64,000 bases of DNA, taken from assembly GCA_015680685.1 (NCBI GenBank), contig MNCI01006799.1:98729-162728 (forward strand), written 5' to 3'. The translations under genes were made by a program, and so were the position numbers. The DNA is from Gnetum montanum (lineage: Eukaryota > Streptophyta > Gnetopsida > Gnetales > Gnetaceae). Shown here piece by piece: positions 11,546 through 23,113 of this stretch. Below the pieces are notes generated by a model. It did no database searches. It was given only the letters and a program-made list of their open reading frames with translations, and was not told the DNA's origin. Every line of letters starts with the position of its first letter. Position 1 is the first letter of the stretch.

Positions 11546-12170
11546 AGACCTAGAAAAGATTCATCCAATGAATAACACATCAACTAGAGATCATTAAAGA
11601 TGTTTGGTCATTCCTTGGACATACTAGTTACTACTGGCGATTTATTGAGAATTTCTATAAGATTGCAAAGTCATTGGTAGAGCTTACAAAGAAAGATGCA
11701 CCTTTCATTTGGACCAAGGAATGTGAACACACACTGCAACAATTAAAAGAGAAACTTGTAGAAACACCAATCTTATGAGCACTAGATTGGTCCAAACCAT
11801 TCCATATCATGATAGATGCATCTAACTATGCTTTGGGAGTAGTGCTCACGCAAATGGATGATAAGAAATGTTCATATTATATACACTGTGCAAGTTGAAG
11901 CATTGTGGGAGCATAGTTAAATTACACCACCATGGAGAAAGAATTAATGGTAGTGATGTATGTGTTAGAAAAGTTTAGGCACTATGTGCTGGGTTACAAA
12001 GTATTTGTGCATACAAACCATAGTGCAATTCGCTTTCTCATGAATAAGCCAATGGTGAGCCCTCGTGTCATACGGTGGCTTGTGATCTTGCAGGAATTTG
12101 ATTTTACTATGGTAGATTGAAAAGGGATCAAGAATGTGGTCACTGACCATCTCTCTTGTTTAAGATGAGA
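11546..12170 (+). pseudogene. RT thumb/connection and RNase H of the 13.2-kb element
   Basis: WSFLGHTSYYWRFIENFYKIAKSL, then FHIMIDASNYALGVVLTQ (the first RNase H Asp), NYTTMEKELMVVMYVLEKFRHY, VHTNHSAIRFLMNK and VTDHLSCL. This is the usual Gypsy RNase H order. Stops interrupt it at several TGG/CAA/CGA codons. The open part is 11,932-12,120. Confidence 0.85.
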
Positions 12171-13512
12171 TAACAAAGAGGAGGAGAGCCCACTTTCTGA
12201 TCAATTTCTAGACGAACTCCTCTTTACTGGAGTAATAAATGAATAAATGCCTACAAAAGCAACATAGTATAATGGCATCGTCACATATCTTCTCACTCAA
12301 GAGATGCCACATGACTTGGATTTTAGGAAAAAACAACAATTTCTTCATTGGATCAAATACTCCATGGAGATCAATGGACACCTTTACAAAGTATGTGCTG
12401 ATGGCCTGATCCATTGGTGTGTCCTTGAAAAAGATCAACTGTGTGTTCTCTAGGATGCTCACAACGGACCTTGCAGAGGCCACTATGTAGGGAGATGCAC
12501 GGCCATAAAAATCCTAATGGTAGGATATTACTGGCTTACAATCTTTAGGGATGTCCACCAGTTCGTCAAGTCTTGTAAACATTGTTAATGAGATGGGGGG
12601 ATGACCACTTGCATGGAAGGTCCTCAACAATGGATTTAACCACTGGAACCTTTCGACATATGGGGCATTGACTTTATGGGTTCCATCACACCCATGTCTA
12701 ATAGGAAAATGTATATTATAGTAGTAGTTGACTATTGCAAAAAATGGACAGAAGCAGCTGTTATTGATTGTACATCATCCACTATTGCCAAATTTATACA
12801 ACCAAATATCGTAAATAGGTTTAGGGTGCCACATTCACTAATTTTTGATAATGGAACTCATTTCACAGGTATCACATTTAAAAAATTAATGCAACACTTG
12901 GAGGTAGAACATAAATTAACAATACCTTACCATCTCCAGGCCAACGGTCAAGTAGAGATAATCAACCAAGAAATTACAAAAATACTAACACGAACCATTA
13001 GCAAATATAGGAAGGACTAGAGTACAAAACTTAACGATGCTCTCTGGGTTTATCATTCAACTTGGAAACTTCCTATTAGGTATTCTTCCTACAAGTTAGT
13101 GTACGGGAAACTTCCAACGCTCTTGATTCAATTCGAGCTTTGTACACTCTCAACGGCCTATGATCTAAACTTTGACCTAAGTATAGCACAAAAGGAAAGA
13201 TTGATCAATCTGAACATGTTAGATGAAAATTGGTTAGTGGCCCTATCTTTGAATGAGGTGAACAAGGCATTTAGCAAGCAACGTCTTGACCTTAGAATTA
13301 GGAAAGTAAAACTTCAACCAAGAGATAAGGTTCTTTACTAAAACCCCACACATGTATCCCAAAAGACAAAATTCCAAACATTGTGGGAAGGGCCTTATAT
13401 AATTAATCAAACCTTTCCCTCTGGGGCCATGATGATCTACAAACCTGACAATCCAAATAAAAAGCAATTGATCAACATTCAACAAGTGAAGCCTTTCCTA
13501 GAACCAAGATAG
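12171..13512 (+). pseudogene. Integrase of the 13.2-kb Athila-like element
   Basis: N-terminal zinc part (HNGPCRGHY, later SCKHC) at 12,450-12,590. Core GIDFMGS at about 12,664, VDYCKKWTEA, DNGTHFTG, and TIPYHLQANGQVEIINQE up to 13,000. The catalytic D, D and E are visible in the open stretch 12,676-13,020. The C-terminal domain has KLQPRDKVLY and TLWEGPYIINQTFPSGA, ending near VKPFLEPR at 13,510. Confidence 0.88.
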
Positions 13513-15160
13513 GCTAGTGCAAACACTGCAACACATAGACAACCATGTTCTATTTTTCGGATCTCCTCTTTCCAACTTAGTCGTGGGGAAGATGGCCATT
13601 TGTGCTGACCATTATCATGGCCTCTTAGTTTTTCTACCTTCGTATCTTTTTCATGTTTTTGATTTTACAAATTTTTTATTTTCAAATTTTTCTCATTTTA
13701 CATCATCTTTAGTACCTTTAAACCTTCTTAACTATTTTACATTTTCTTATATATTTTACTTTGTTTTGTTTTATTTACGTGTGATATTTTCTCATTTTTG
13801 CTAATAAATTTGCTTTATTGTCACAAGACATAGTGTCGCTGTTGTTATTTACTAATGATGGTTTGTGCTTAATGTTTGATTGTTGATGTCTGGTTTTTTA
13901 TTTTTGAATTTTGATATCTAATGACTTTAACATGCTTTATTTTTCATGGAATAGGTAGTGAGTCCACGTCATCTGCCCATCCAATGAACTCTATGTTTTT
14001 CTTTGTTCATGGAATTTGAGTTTCCTTTTCATTAAAGAAACTTTTAATCAATTGGTGTCCTTGGTAGTTCTGGGATTAGGGTGTGACCTCAAGGGGACTC
14101 AATACTCTTTGTACTCTTCTACTTATTTGAGTGCTTGAGTGTTTTTCATAGACTTCTTGCCGTTCCACACCAACCACTAATAGGAAGTCAAATAATGTCA
14201 TTGCATATTGTGGTTTCCATTTAAAAAAAAAAATAATGAAAAAAAAATAAAAAACAACAATGGGAATTCAAAGCACATCCCCTTGATACAAATGTGTCCT
14301 TACATGGTGTGGTTCCCATTTCAAAAAAAAAAAAAATGGAAATTCAAAGCACATCCTTTGGACAAATAAATGGGCTACAAGCACTAGTTATGGGACTCAA
14401 ATAGCATACACCTATGTTTGAAGGTCCCCTTTAACTAAGACCCTCTCTCTCACTGGCTACTTTGCTTTTCTTTTCCTTGTGGAATGGTGGTTATTTTGTA
14501 AAAGCAGTTTGGTATCTCAAGTGGGTGGATTAGTCTTAGAGTGGTGATGCGAAGTCACTGAACGTGGATGGTTTTGGTTTGGATCGAGGATGGAACTTCC
14601 TAGGTCATTTTGACCACAGAATTCCACAAGGAACTTCTTATGACCTCAATTTGGAACTCCATTCCATCCTCTCTATCATCCATCCATGCTGTCGTAACTC
14701 ACCTCACTGCCATGTTCTATGTTATGCTTCATGTCTTGGTCTAATGTGTTGGGATTCTTGAATGGATTCTTTCGGGTTGGTCTTTAACTTTTCATGACCA
14801 TTAATTGATTGTGGGGCCTATGGAATTTTTAGTTGAGGTTATGCAAGGGCAAAAAGGGCATGAGCCTGCTATGGGAAGGACCCACTTACATAGCTTTTGG
14901 CTTGATTAGTTAAAGTTCCTTACCTTTGACATCGCTACAATCTTATATTTCACATTTTCCATTGTGTAAATCACTTAGTATTTCTTAATTTTTCATTTCT
15001 TTCATCCACTAAATCAAATTTTCTTCATTTTCTCCATTTTTTCAAATTTATGAACTTCAACACCCTCTTTTCAAGTTTTCATACTATTCTTGGTGTTATG
15101 AACTTCCATTTGATCCCAATTTCATCCAAAAATTCATTGTATTTTAAAAGTTTGATCAAG
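13513..15160 (+). other. Post-integrase noncoding region with conserved blocks
   Basis: No coding frame. Two copies of a TGGTTTCCATTT...A-tract...GGAATTCAAAGCACATCC unit lie at 14,208-14,280 and 14,309-14,356, a diverged equivalent of which is at 33,868-33,968. A block at 14,839-14,900 (ATGCAAGGGC...GAGCCTGCT...GGACCCACTT) is nearly repeated at 34,464-34,523 in the plus-strand relative. Confidence 0.6.
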
Positions 15161-15182
15161 TCAATTGTGGTTGTTGATTGCA

Positions 15183-15224
15183 TTGATGAGGCCTCGTCGA
15201 TGCAGTGCTTAGATCCTATATATA
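15183..15224 (+). promoter_or_regulatory. Internal promoter-like site: U3-like motif plus TATA box
   Basis: A 24-base motif at 15,183-15,206 (core TTGATGAGGCC then CGTCGATGCAGT) matches the LTR motif at 6579-6602 at 21 of 24 positions and the one at 18,882-18,905 at 20 of 24. TATATATA follows at 15,217-15,224. In both LTRs the same motif stands upstream of the TATA box. It precedes the extra 3' ORF. Confidence 0.55.
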
Positions 15225-15370
15225 CGGTCGGGCACTTTGGAATTTTTTGCAAATTGCTCATAACACACAAGAAATTTTTGTAATTTTTCAGAGCCCAGAA
15301 CCTTCCAGAGCTCATAACTTCCCAATCATTTGTTCAAATCACTTCGTTTTTTGATCCTGCACTTATCGGA

Positions 15371-15681
15371 GGTAAGATCTTTATCGTGGGGGCCACAAAC
15401 TTTAAGGTTTCTGATGAAAAATTAATGAAAATTTTCCTAACACCCCCCAAAAGGTTAATAACCTTAACCATATATAAATATCAACTTTTCCCCAAGTTAA
15501 CCCTTTCAACAACCTCCAGGATATATTATTCATAATAACACATAAAATAAATGATAATTGGATTAATAAAATCAGCCATAATCACAACTTAGCCAAGTGT
15601 AACTATCCTCAAGAGTTAAGGTATTCCAATTATTTTAAGGTTTCACAATGATTGCTAATCCATGGTTTATTGTGATTACAG
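15371..15681 (+). other. Likely leader intron of the extra 3' ORF
   Basis: A donor GAG/GTAAGA at 15,371-15,377 and an acceptor TGTGATTACAG/ at 15,671-15,681 bound an AT-rich stretch without coding sequence. The long reading frame starts just after the acceptor. Splicing is inferred from the sites only. Confidence 0.45.
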
Positions 15682-18540
15682 TTGGTACCTAAACAAAAAT
15701 GTCCATAGGAAGGAGAACCCTCACAACCATAGGAGAAATGATCTAGAGCTGGAAGGGGCCAGCAAGAACAAGGCCAAGAACTACTAGAGGCAACCCATGC
15801 AATAGGACCTCTTCGGGAGGAGCCTGAAGTGGAATCTGTTTGACAGATTCTAGAGGAAGAAGCGCCAACTGAACAATAATAAAGAGGAGAAGTGCCTAGA
15901 CCTATGTCAAGGCTTGAGGTCATGTTGACTCAAGCTTACCTAGACATTATTTGGTCTTGAGACATTCAAAGATTAGTTCTTTAAGAGATTAATTTCAGGC
16001 CATTTTTGGAGAAAGCTCTAGAGGATGTCAAGACATAATTGTAGACCTCTTCCATGTGGCTAGTCATCACGTTCAGTGGGAAATGGTACATGGGAGAGCT
16101 TTATTTCTTTTGGAGTAGCCAAAGGCTAGGGTCCATTATTAAGGTTAAGGACATTCAAGTGTTCTACTTGGCAGAAGCTGTTGCATATGCACTTGGGTTG
16201 CTTGACATAGGAACATAGCTGGCTGAATTGTCTACAAAAGGTGATTTTGAGGCTAAGAGGGAATGGACCTAGCGATGTTATGAGGTGGATTATAAGGAGT
16301 ATGATGTGCTCACACCAACAGAGTAGATTTATTTCAAGATTGCAGCCTATCACTTCAATCCAATGGTGATGTTAGGCAAGGTGACTACTTTCTCCTCTTG
16401 AGTATGCATCGCTCTAAGTGGGAAGTTCCTCGTTAACCTTTCATAATTACTATACTTGGAGATTGAAAAATGTTTCAAAGAAAATGAATGTGGAAGGAAT
16501 ATCCTACCCTTTTTGTGTGTCATCAAAAAACTTTGCAAAAGGATAGGCATTGTTCGCTACTCTAACAACACTCTTAGGCATGTTCCCTTGGCCTCAGGGG
16601 TAGAAATCATGAAGGATAAAATGTTAGCAACAACTCAAGAAGAGGAGCTGCTGCCACCACCACCCATTTAGGAAACAACATTGGAGGCCTATGCAACCAT
16701 TGAACATCTGCGCAAAATGTGAGAACAACTCTTGAGCGAACAAGAGCAATAAGTAGGAATGAGTGGGGCAGATCCATTTGTGTATCGGCTAGCAATGAGT
16801 CACCTTAATGAGGTGGCCTAAATAGTTAGCCAGATGGAGAGAGGTGGTCCCATTTTCTCTATCCAAAGAACGCAGTTGCCTTTGAGGTTGGATCCTAATG
16901 CTCAAGAGGTAACAGTGTCATTAGCAACTTATCATCTATTCCCAGAAATCTTTGGGAATGTCACCACTTTCTTGGTGAGGTTGGAGGAAGGTGAAGAGAC
17001 AACTATCTTGGTGTTGTAGCACCAAGGGTAGGAAATAGTCATAGACGTGGTAGCTAACCATGTAGTTGAAGCATTGAATGCACCCACGGCGTTTGTACCA
17101 GATGTATTTGCACTCCAAGATGTGTAGAGGTCTACAGGCATGATCAGCAGGAAGTTAGATGTAGCTCAACATGAAAAATTATTAGAACGACTGGTAGGAA
17201 CTAGGAAATTGACTTTGGACATCTTTGATCTTCTAGAGAACATCATCGTAACCTAGTCAAAGTTGCTGAATGCAAAGGGTAGATGCATTATTTTGAAGGG
17301 GCAACTAGAAGTGACCCAAGAACAAAATCAATGCTTGGCTGTGGAGGTTATTGAACTTCATGTCCAACTTGCAGAACAAACAATCTGTAGCCCAACAGTG
17401 ACAAGAGATGAAGCTATCAAACAACTTCAAGAACAATTTCAAAAGGTTGAGGAGGAGGTAGTAATAGGCATCTTTAAATAGTTCGTAGCTGAAGTTGAAG
17501 CGTACTCATTCAGAAAGGACTTGAATCAGATGCACCAAGAGAATGAAGCATTGACCGCATAGAATCATCGCTTGCAAAATGTTGATGCGTAGAAAGATCA
17601 AATGCAAGAATTCATTTATCAACAACAAGAGCAGCTTGCCAAGGTAAACACTGAATTAAGAAAATTGGTCGCAGAGAACTGCAATTTGTTAATGGAGGAG
17701 GTATGCACATTGCATCAAAAGTTTGTCATCGAGATCGTTGCCTAGAAGAATGAAGTTCTTAAATTTGAGAAAGTGAAAAATCAGTATAGGGTTTAGGTCG
17801 ATTTGCAAAAAGAAGTAAATGAAAAATAAATTTGGATGGCAAAGGAAAAAATGAATGAAGCCCTTTAGCAACTTCAACATGGAACAGAGATGTGGCAGTC
17901 CATCCTTGATGGCATTGATGCTTACAAAAAAGCGGAGATCCACTTGAAGGAGTTGCAAATTAAGGAGATGACAGAGTACATAGAGTTGGACAATCTTCGT
18001 TATGCAAACCTGGCAATGCTGACTATTGAACGGCCATGGTCGGAGTTAGAAAAACAAGTGGCTAGCTCATATATGCTATACGAGGCCGAGTTCAAACACC
18101 ACAAAGGCACCAAGCTTAAGTTTGAGATTGATAACACTGAACTTGAAGTTCTTAGAGGGTAATTCGAAGATTAATGATCTATTGCTGAGAACCTAGCCAA
18201 ATGGATGAATGATTACCAAGAGTTGAAGAACATAGTGAGAGCGCTTGACATTGAACACAAACAATTTGCTACTTAGTTTGTCAATGCCAAGGAGTTGTTT
18301 CTAGCAATCCCATGTCTTTGGGATGTGCCCGTTCCAACCCACATTGGGGAAGTTGCATGGATGTGCATGATCCCCAAAGTAAGGAGGAGAAAATGAAAGC
18401 ACTATTGGATGCTTTCCGCCTCTCGCCTGAAATCATAGTAGCAGTAGGACAACTGCAGCCACCTCAACCATCGCCAGTGCATGAAGCTAGTAAATGTTCC
18501 TTGGAGCCTCAGGAACCACCATTTCCTAGGACCATTTGAT
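15682..18540 (+). pseudogene. Extra sense ORF downstream of integrase, coiled-coil protein, unknown function
   Basis: One frame can be followed from 15,682 to 18,540 with stops almost all at former CAA, CAG, CGA or TGG codons. The N-terminal part is globular: WLVITFSGKWYMGELYFFW, VKDIQVFYLAEAVAYALGLLD, then ILPFLCVIKKLCKRIGIVRYS. The middle is rich in Gln/Glu, and the C-terminal half (about 17,150-18,280) has long heptad-like stretches (LQEQFQKVEEEV, QNHRLQNVDA, EQLAKVNTELRKLVAEN). I cannot see a signal peptide or a clear transmembrane anchor, so an envelope role, suggested for the extra ORF of Athila elements, is not supported. I do not recognise the family. Confidence 0.6.
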
Positions 18541-18770
18541 CTTTTCCAACAAAATTCACACCATCAAGGAACGTGTTGTTCGATTTTGAAGAGTTAAATC
18601 ATGGTGTTTAATTTTGTGTCCTAAACACCTTCATTTTTTGTAATGTGTTGATCCATACACTCCATTTTTTGTCAAGCCAGTCAGTTTGTTATGTGTGAAG
18701 AAAAGTCAGTTAATAATCCCATACCTTACCAATTTTGTAATAGAACTTGAGGATGAATTTTCATTCAGTC

Positions 18771-18779
18771 ATGGGGGTA
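18771..18779 (+). other. Polypurine tract of the 13.2-kb element
   Basis: ATGGGGGTA immediately before the 3' LTR; GTGGGGGTA stands in the same position before the LTR at 35,504. Confidence 0.7.
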
Positions 18780-19714
18780 TGATGAGTTGCGTTAAGTTGG
18801 TTGCATCAACGAAGCCTCATTAATGTAGCCTTGTCAACTGGGCCTTGTTGATGAGGCCTAGTTGATGCATCTTATGATGTATCGATGAGGCCCTGTTGAT
18901 GCAGTGGTGGTTTTCTAGATTTTCGGCTATAAATACATGCTTGTAGCCGCATTTATGGCATAGTAGATTGTAATTGCAGCGGAGCTCTTGCATTTTTTTC
19001 ATTTGAAAGTTAGAATTTTTTTTCGAGTGCTCGCAACAAGAGTCATTATTTGTACAAATCTTTATTCAAACATTATTGTACCTAAGCACGATAGTTTGTG
19101 CAGCAATAAAGATGATTTTTCTGATAAACCTTGTAGCACTTTAGATAGATTAGCTACTTTATTTATGCATTTACTATCTCCAATTATTTATTAAATGTTC
19201 TCAATTAATTATTAAATATTTCCTAGTTATTACATTAATAAGACAATTAAATGAGATAGATTACACACATAAGTATGATTGCTTCGAGCGTAACACATAT
19301 TCGCTTGGTAATCCTAGCAGTGTTATTGTTTGGTACACCCAGTAGTGTAGCGCTTGGTCACTCAGTAGTAAATATGTGGGTTTAGGATTTGTATAGAAAG
19401 TGGGAACGGATACTTATGTTAGGATTAGTTAATTAGTTAATTTAGATTAGTTAATCAAATTCTTTTTTATCTACAATTCAAGCACCCAACTATAAAACAT
19501 AAAAATGAAAAAAATTGAATGCCTTAGTTACACTTAACTATACCAACGAATGTCACAAGTGTAATTGGGAGGACAATGATTAACCTTAAGGCTAGATTCA
19601 CTTTCTAAAGGGCTAGTACATTGGCAACGACAAAGTCTATAGAATTTGACTAGATTTCACGTGAATGTTTCGTGATTCATATGGTTGGGCGTAGGGGCAC
19701 CTCACCGCTCATCA
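18780..19714 (+). repeat. 3' LTR of the 13.2-kb Athila-like element
   Basis: 935 bp, collinear with 6477-7393. It carries an extra GCTTGGTCACTCAGTAG-type unit near 19,350. TATA at 18,928-18,935. Ends CTCATCA and is followed by TSD TTTGG. Confidence 0.92.
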
Positions 19715-19719
19715 TTTGG

Positions 19720-20282
19720 TATATCCAACAAAATACCCATTTATGGTCCTTGGGTCTAGCTTTTTTTCTTGTGGATTATAGACTCTTACTTCAGAAGAAC
19801 ATCCCCAAATGCGTATATGTCACAAACTTGGTTTCCAACTTTTTCATAATTCAAATGGTGTCTTTGAGATAACCTTGGTTAGAGCTTGGTTTAATATATA
19901 CACAGCTATCTTGAGAGCTTTAGTCCACAAGGCCTTAAGAAGCTTGGAGCTGCTAAACATACTCCATACCATGTCCAACAATGTTTGGTTTCTTCTCTCT
20001 ACCACATACCATTTTAATTTGGAGAACTAGGCATAGTGTACTAGGCAACAATCCCATGCTCTTGAAGAAACTTAGCAAATGGACCAAGTGCTTGTCCATC
20101 ATCAGTGTACCTACCATTGTATTCACCACCTCTAGCAGACCTCACTATCTTTATTTGCTTATCACACTATTTCTCTACTTCAGCCTTAAACACCTTAAAG
20201 GCATGTAAAGCTTCGTTCTTGTTATGAAGCAGTAGAGATACATTTATCATGAGTAATTATCAATAAAAGTAATGAAATACCT
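19720..20282 (-). pseudogene. Copia integrase core, resumed after the nested element
   Basis: The minus strand continues from the zinc-binding domain at 20,283 through a degenerate integrase core, then reaches a CGPKDHKWVF-like and GYPND-like segment at the Gypsy insertion joint. Indels put the pieces in different frames. Confidence 0.7.
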
Positions 20283-20960
20283 TTAACCATATGCATTTAT
20301 ATTTGGACTACAAATATCTATATGTATGATCTCTAATATGTCTGAACGCCTCTTAGCACCTTTCTTTGACATATTGATTTGCTTTTCCTTTATGCAGTCC
20401 ACACAAGTGCTAAAGTTGGTAAAATCTAGAGTACTAAGTACTCCATCATTTACTAATCTCTTTATTCTCTCAATAGAGATACGTCCTAATCTACGATGCC
20501 ATAACATAGAGTATTCTTCATTCATAACACATCTCTTAATGCCAACACTATCATGAACATGCATAGAAGTATAAGAAGTTTCATTTTGTAAACAAATTTT
20601 GAAAAGACCATCTATCAATGCACCATTTTCAATAAGTTCAAATCTATAATATAAATTGAATATAGTGTCTGAAAAATAAAAGAAAAATCCCAAGGATACA
20701 AGCCTTGAAACAAAACTTAAATTCCTCGAAAAACTTGGAATATAAAATGTCTTTTCCAACTTTAAAACAAAACCACTACTTAAAAAAACTAATTTGCATG
20801 TTTTGACTACTTGCACATGTGAGTGCTTCTTGTTGCCTAAATAGATGCACAACTCACTTTCCACTAGCTTCCTTAGGTTTTGCACCCCTTGTAAGAAATT
20901 AGTAACATGGATTGTAAATCCAGAGTTAATCCACCATGTGTTATGATCGACATCAACCAT
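20283..20960 (-). pseudogene. Copia protease and GAG-pre-integrase region
   Basis: A 225-aa open stretch. The protease active site reads WWINSGFTIHVTN where Copia has W-DSGAS-H: Asp is changed to Asn, so it is inactive. Later HRRLGRISIERIKRLV and CVDCIKEK are the GAG-pre-integrase zinc motif, with the second His replaced by Arg. It is followed by the KGAKRRSDILEIIHIDICSP start of the integrase core. Confidence 0.88.
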
Positions 20961-21771
20961 ATTAGATTCAAAACAAACAAGTGAGAATTAAGTACCTTTT
21001 TTCTCAAGCCATTTTTGATATTTAGGAAAATCCTTTTTTACATGCCCTTTCTTCTTGTAGAAAAAACATCTAGATTCCTTCTTAATATTACCTTGTGTAG
21101 GTTGTTTGTCCTTTCCCTTATTCTTAGCTTATCCCTTATTCTTTCCTTGTGTAGCCAGATGCACACTCTCTCCTGCTTCCATAGCAAGTCTATCCTCTTC
21201 TTGTACATACATGGTCATTAGTTCATTGATTGACCATTTTTTCCTATGTGTGTTATAAGAAATCTTAAAGGGTCCATACTGTTGTGGGAATGTGTTCAAG
21301 ATGTATTGCACAAGGAAAGACTTTGACATCTTAACCTCATGTGTTTTCAGCTAAGCCACTATATCCCTCATTTGCATGATGGGCTCATGCACACCATGAA
21401 TTCTAATGAGCTTCATGGATGAAAATTTCATTATTAAGGTGCTAGCCAAAGCTTTGTCTGATGACTCCAATTGTTCATCAATTGCCTTTATCAAAGCTCA
21501 CACATTGTCATATTATTTCAATGAACCATGCATGCTAGTCGAGATCTTGGTCTTTATGAACATGACATAGAGGCAATTAGATTGCTCCCATTTTTTATAA
21601 TAGCCAACATCATTTGGTTGGTTGGTTTCTATAATGGCAAGTGGTTCATCCTTATGGATAGCATAGTCAATGTCCATCTAGCCTAAATGAAGGAGAATTG
21701 ACTCCTTTCACACCTTATAATTATCATCTTTTAATTCAGGAATGCCACATTTAAAATCAAAGTAGTTCATA
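20961..21771 (-). pseudogene. Copia gag
   Basis: Starts at a minus-strand ATG at 21,771 (MNYFDFKCGIPELK) and includes YYKKWEQSNCLYVMFIK, FLVQYILNTFPQQYGPFKISYN and EEDRLAMEAGESVHLATQG. The zinc knuckle near 21,050 reads CFFYKKKGHVKKDF, with the second and last Cys lost. It joins the protease frame at 20,960. Stops are present. Confidence 0.82.
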
Positions 21772-23098
21772 GGTTGTATTATTGCATAAATTAAAACAAG
21801 CTTATGTCACTAAATTTGAGGTTAAAATACTATATGACATATTTACCAATGTAAATCATGCATAAAATATGAATCAAATGACATAAAAATTGCCTATGGG
21901 TTAAATTTTTAATTCAAATAGATCCATATATCCTTATGATGAAACTATTAAATTATATCATTTTTCTTAATCCTTGTGGGCAAATTAAGAAAAATAATTT
22001 AATACATCATCCTAATTAATCATATTAAATATAATAAAAATTCCTATGGGATAAAATCTATTATATTACATATAATTAATCAAAATTTAATGTTTATTTA
22101 TCATATGTGATCAAAAGCTTTTAATATATAATTTTGCACAATTAAAGATGCTATGGCTACTCTCTAATTATACAAAATTATACAGATCACTAGTCATAAT
22201 TTTTATGTAGAAAAACTATGCATATATTAATATGTGACTTTATAGATATACACAAAAATATGCATAAAATTAATTAGTTCTAAAATGAATTACCAAATTC
22301 TAACATTCCTTAAGAAATATGGTAATAAACATAATTTTATTTCAAAAATATTAATAAATAAGCAACTTTATTCTCATATAGATTCTCATTCCAGAACACC
22401 TTCCACTATGCTTTTCAAATTCTCATACATATTATCACAAATTTCTCTACCATTATCATTCTTCGTTGAAGAAAATATAGGAATCTTGGTAGCACTTGCC
22501 ACCAAAGACATCAATAACATAACAATCATCACCACTCTGTAAAACTTGGTTTAAGCTCTTTGGGCTTCATTTTAGAACAATGGAAAAAAATGGACATAGA
22601 TGTGGTTATCAATATAAAAGTTATGCGATGGAGCTAACCTATTAAAAAATATAGACAATAATGCCCTTCTTGTTTAGATTCTACTATAATTACAAGTATT
22701 TAAAGATGTTAGGGATTGCGTAAATGACATGAATAAATTGTAAATGTCATTTGAGGCAACATAAGAAATAATGGGAGAAAAACAAAATTATGCACTTTAC
22801 ATGCATATGAAAATTGATTAGAGTAGACCAAATGACTTCAGACGGTTCAAAGGATGAAATTGTAAAACGGTCGCGGTTTGGAATCAAACCAATGTAAAGG
22901 AAGTCCTAGCAAATAAGCTGCACTTTCTTTAAATCAAATAGTCATTCAAACGAAATAGTCATGGTCTTAGCATCAAGTTACAAAAAACACACATAAAGTC
23001 CCTAGCTAATTTTTTTTTGGATTTAGACCATCATTGAAAACTTTGTTAATAGAAACCTCATCCAAACAAGTTGTAAGCATCAAGACAAAGACGTAACC
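21772..23098 (-). other. Long AT-rich Copia 5' leader
   Basis: About 1.3 kb between the PBS and gag without a coding frame. Very AT-rich at 21,780-22,400. It is longer than the usual Copia leader, so a further small insertion cannot be excluded. None was recognised. Confidence 0.45.
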
Positions 23099-23113
23099 TG
23101 CTTCAATACCTAA
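23099..23113 (-). other. Copia primer binding site, initiator tRNA-Met type
   Basis: The minus strand reads TTAGGTATTGAAGCAGG next to the 5' LTR, close to the standard TGGTATCAGAGCAGG. Confidence 0.65.

Larger units (their letters stand above)
6477..19714 (+). mobile_element. Full-length 13.2-kb Athila-like Gypsy retrotransposon
   Basis: LTRs at 6477-7393 and 18,780-19,714, both TGATGAGT to CTCATCA. TSD TTTGG at 6472-6476 and 19,715-19,719. PBS resembling the tRNA-Asp type at 7394, polypurine tract ATGGGGGTA at 18,771. Internal order: gag, protease, RT, RNase H, integrase, a 1.6-kb noncoding stretch, then a 2.9-kb extra ORF. The extra sense ORF after integrase, the primer type and the RT motifs fit the Athila lineage. 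In the stretches I aligned, the LTRs agree at roughly nine bases in ten, so the insertion is old. All genes carry stops. Confidence 0.92.
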
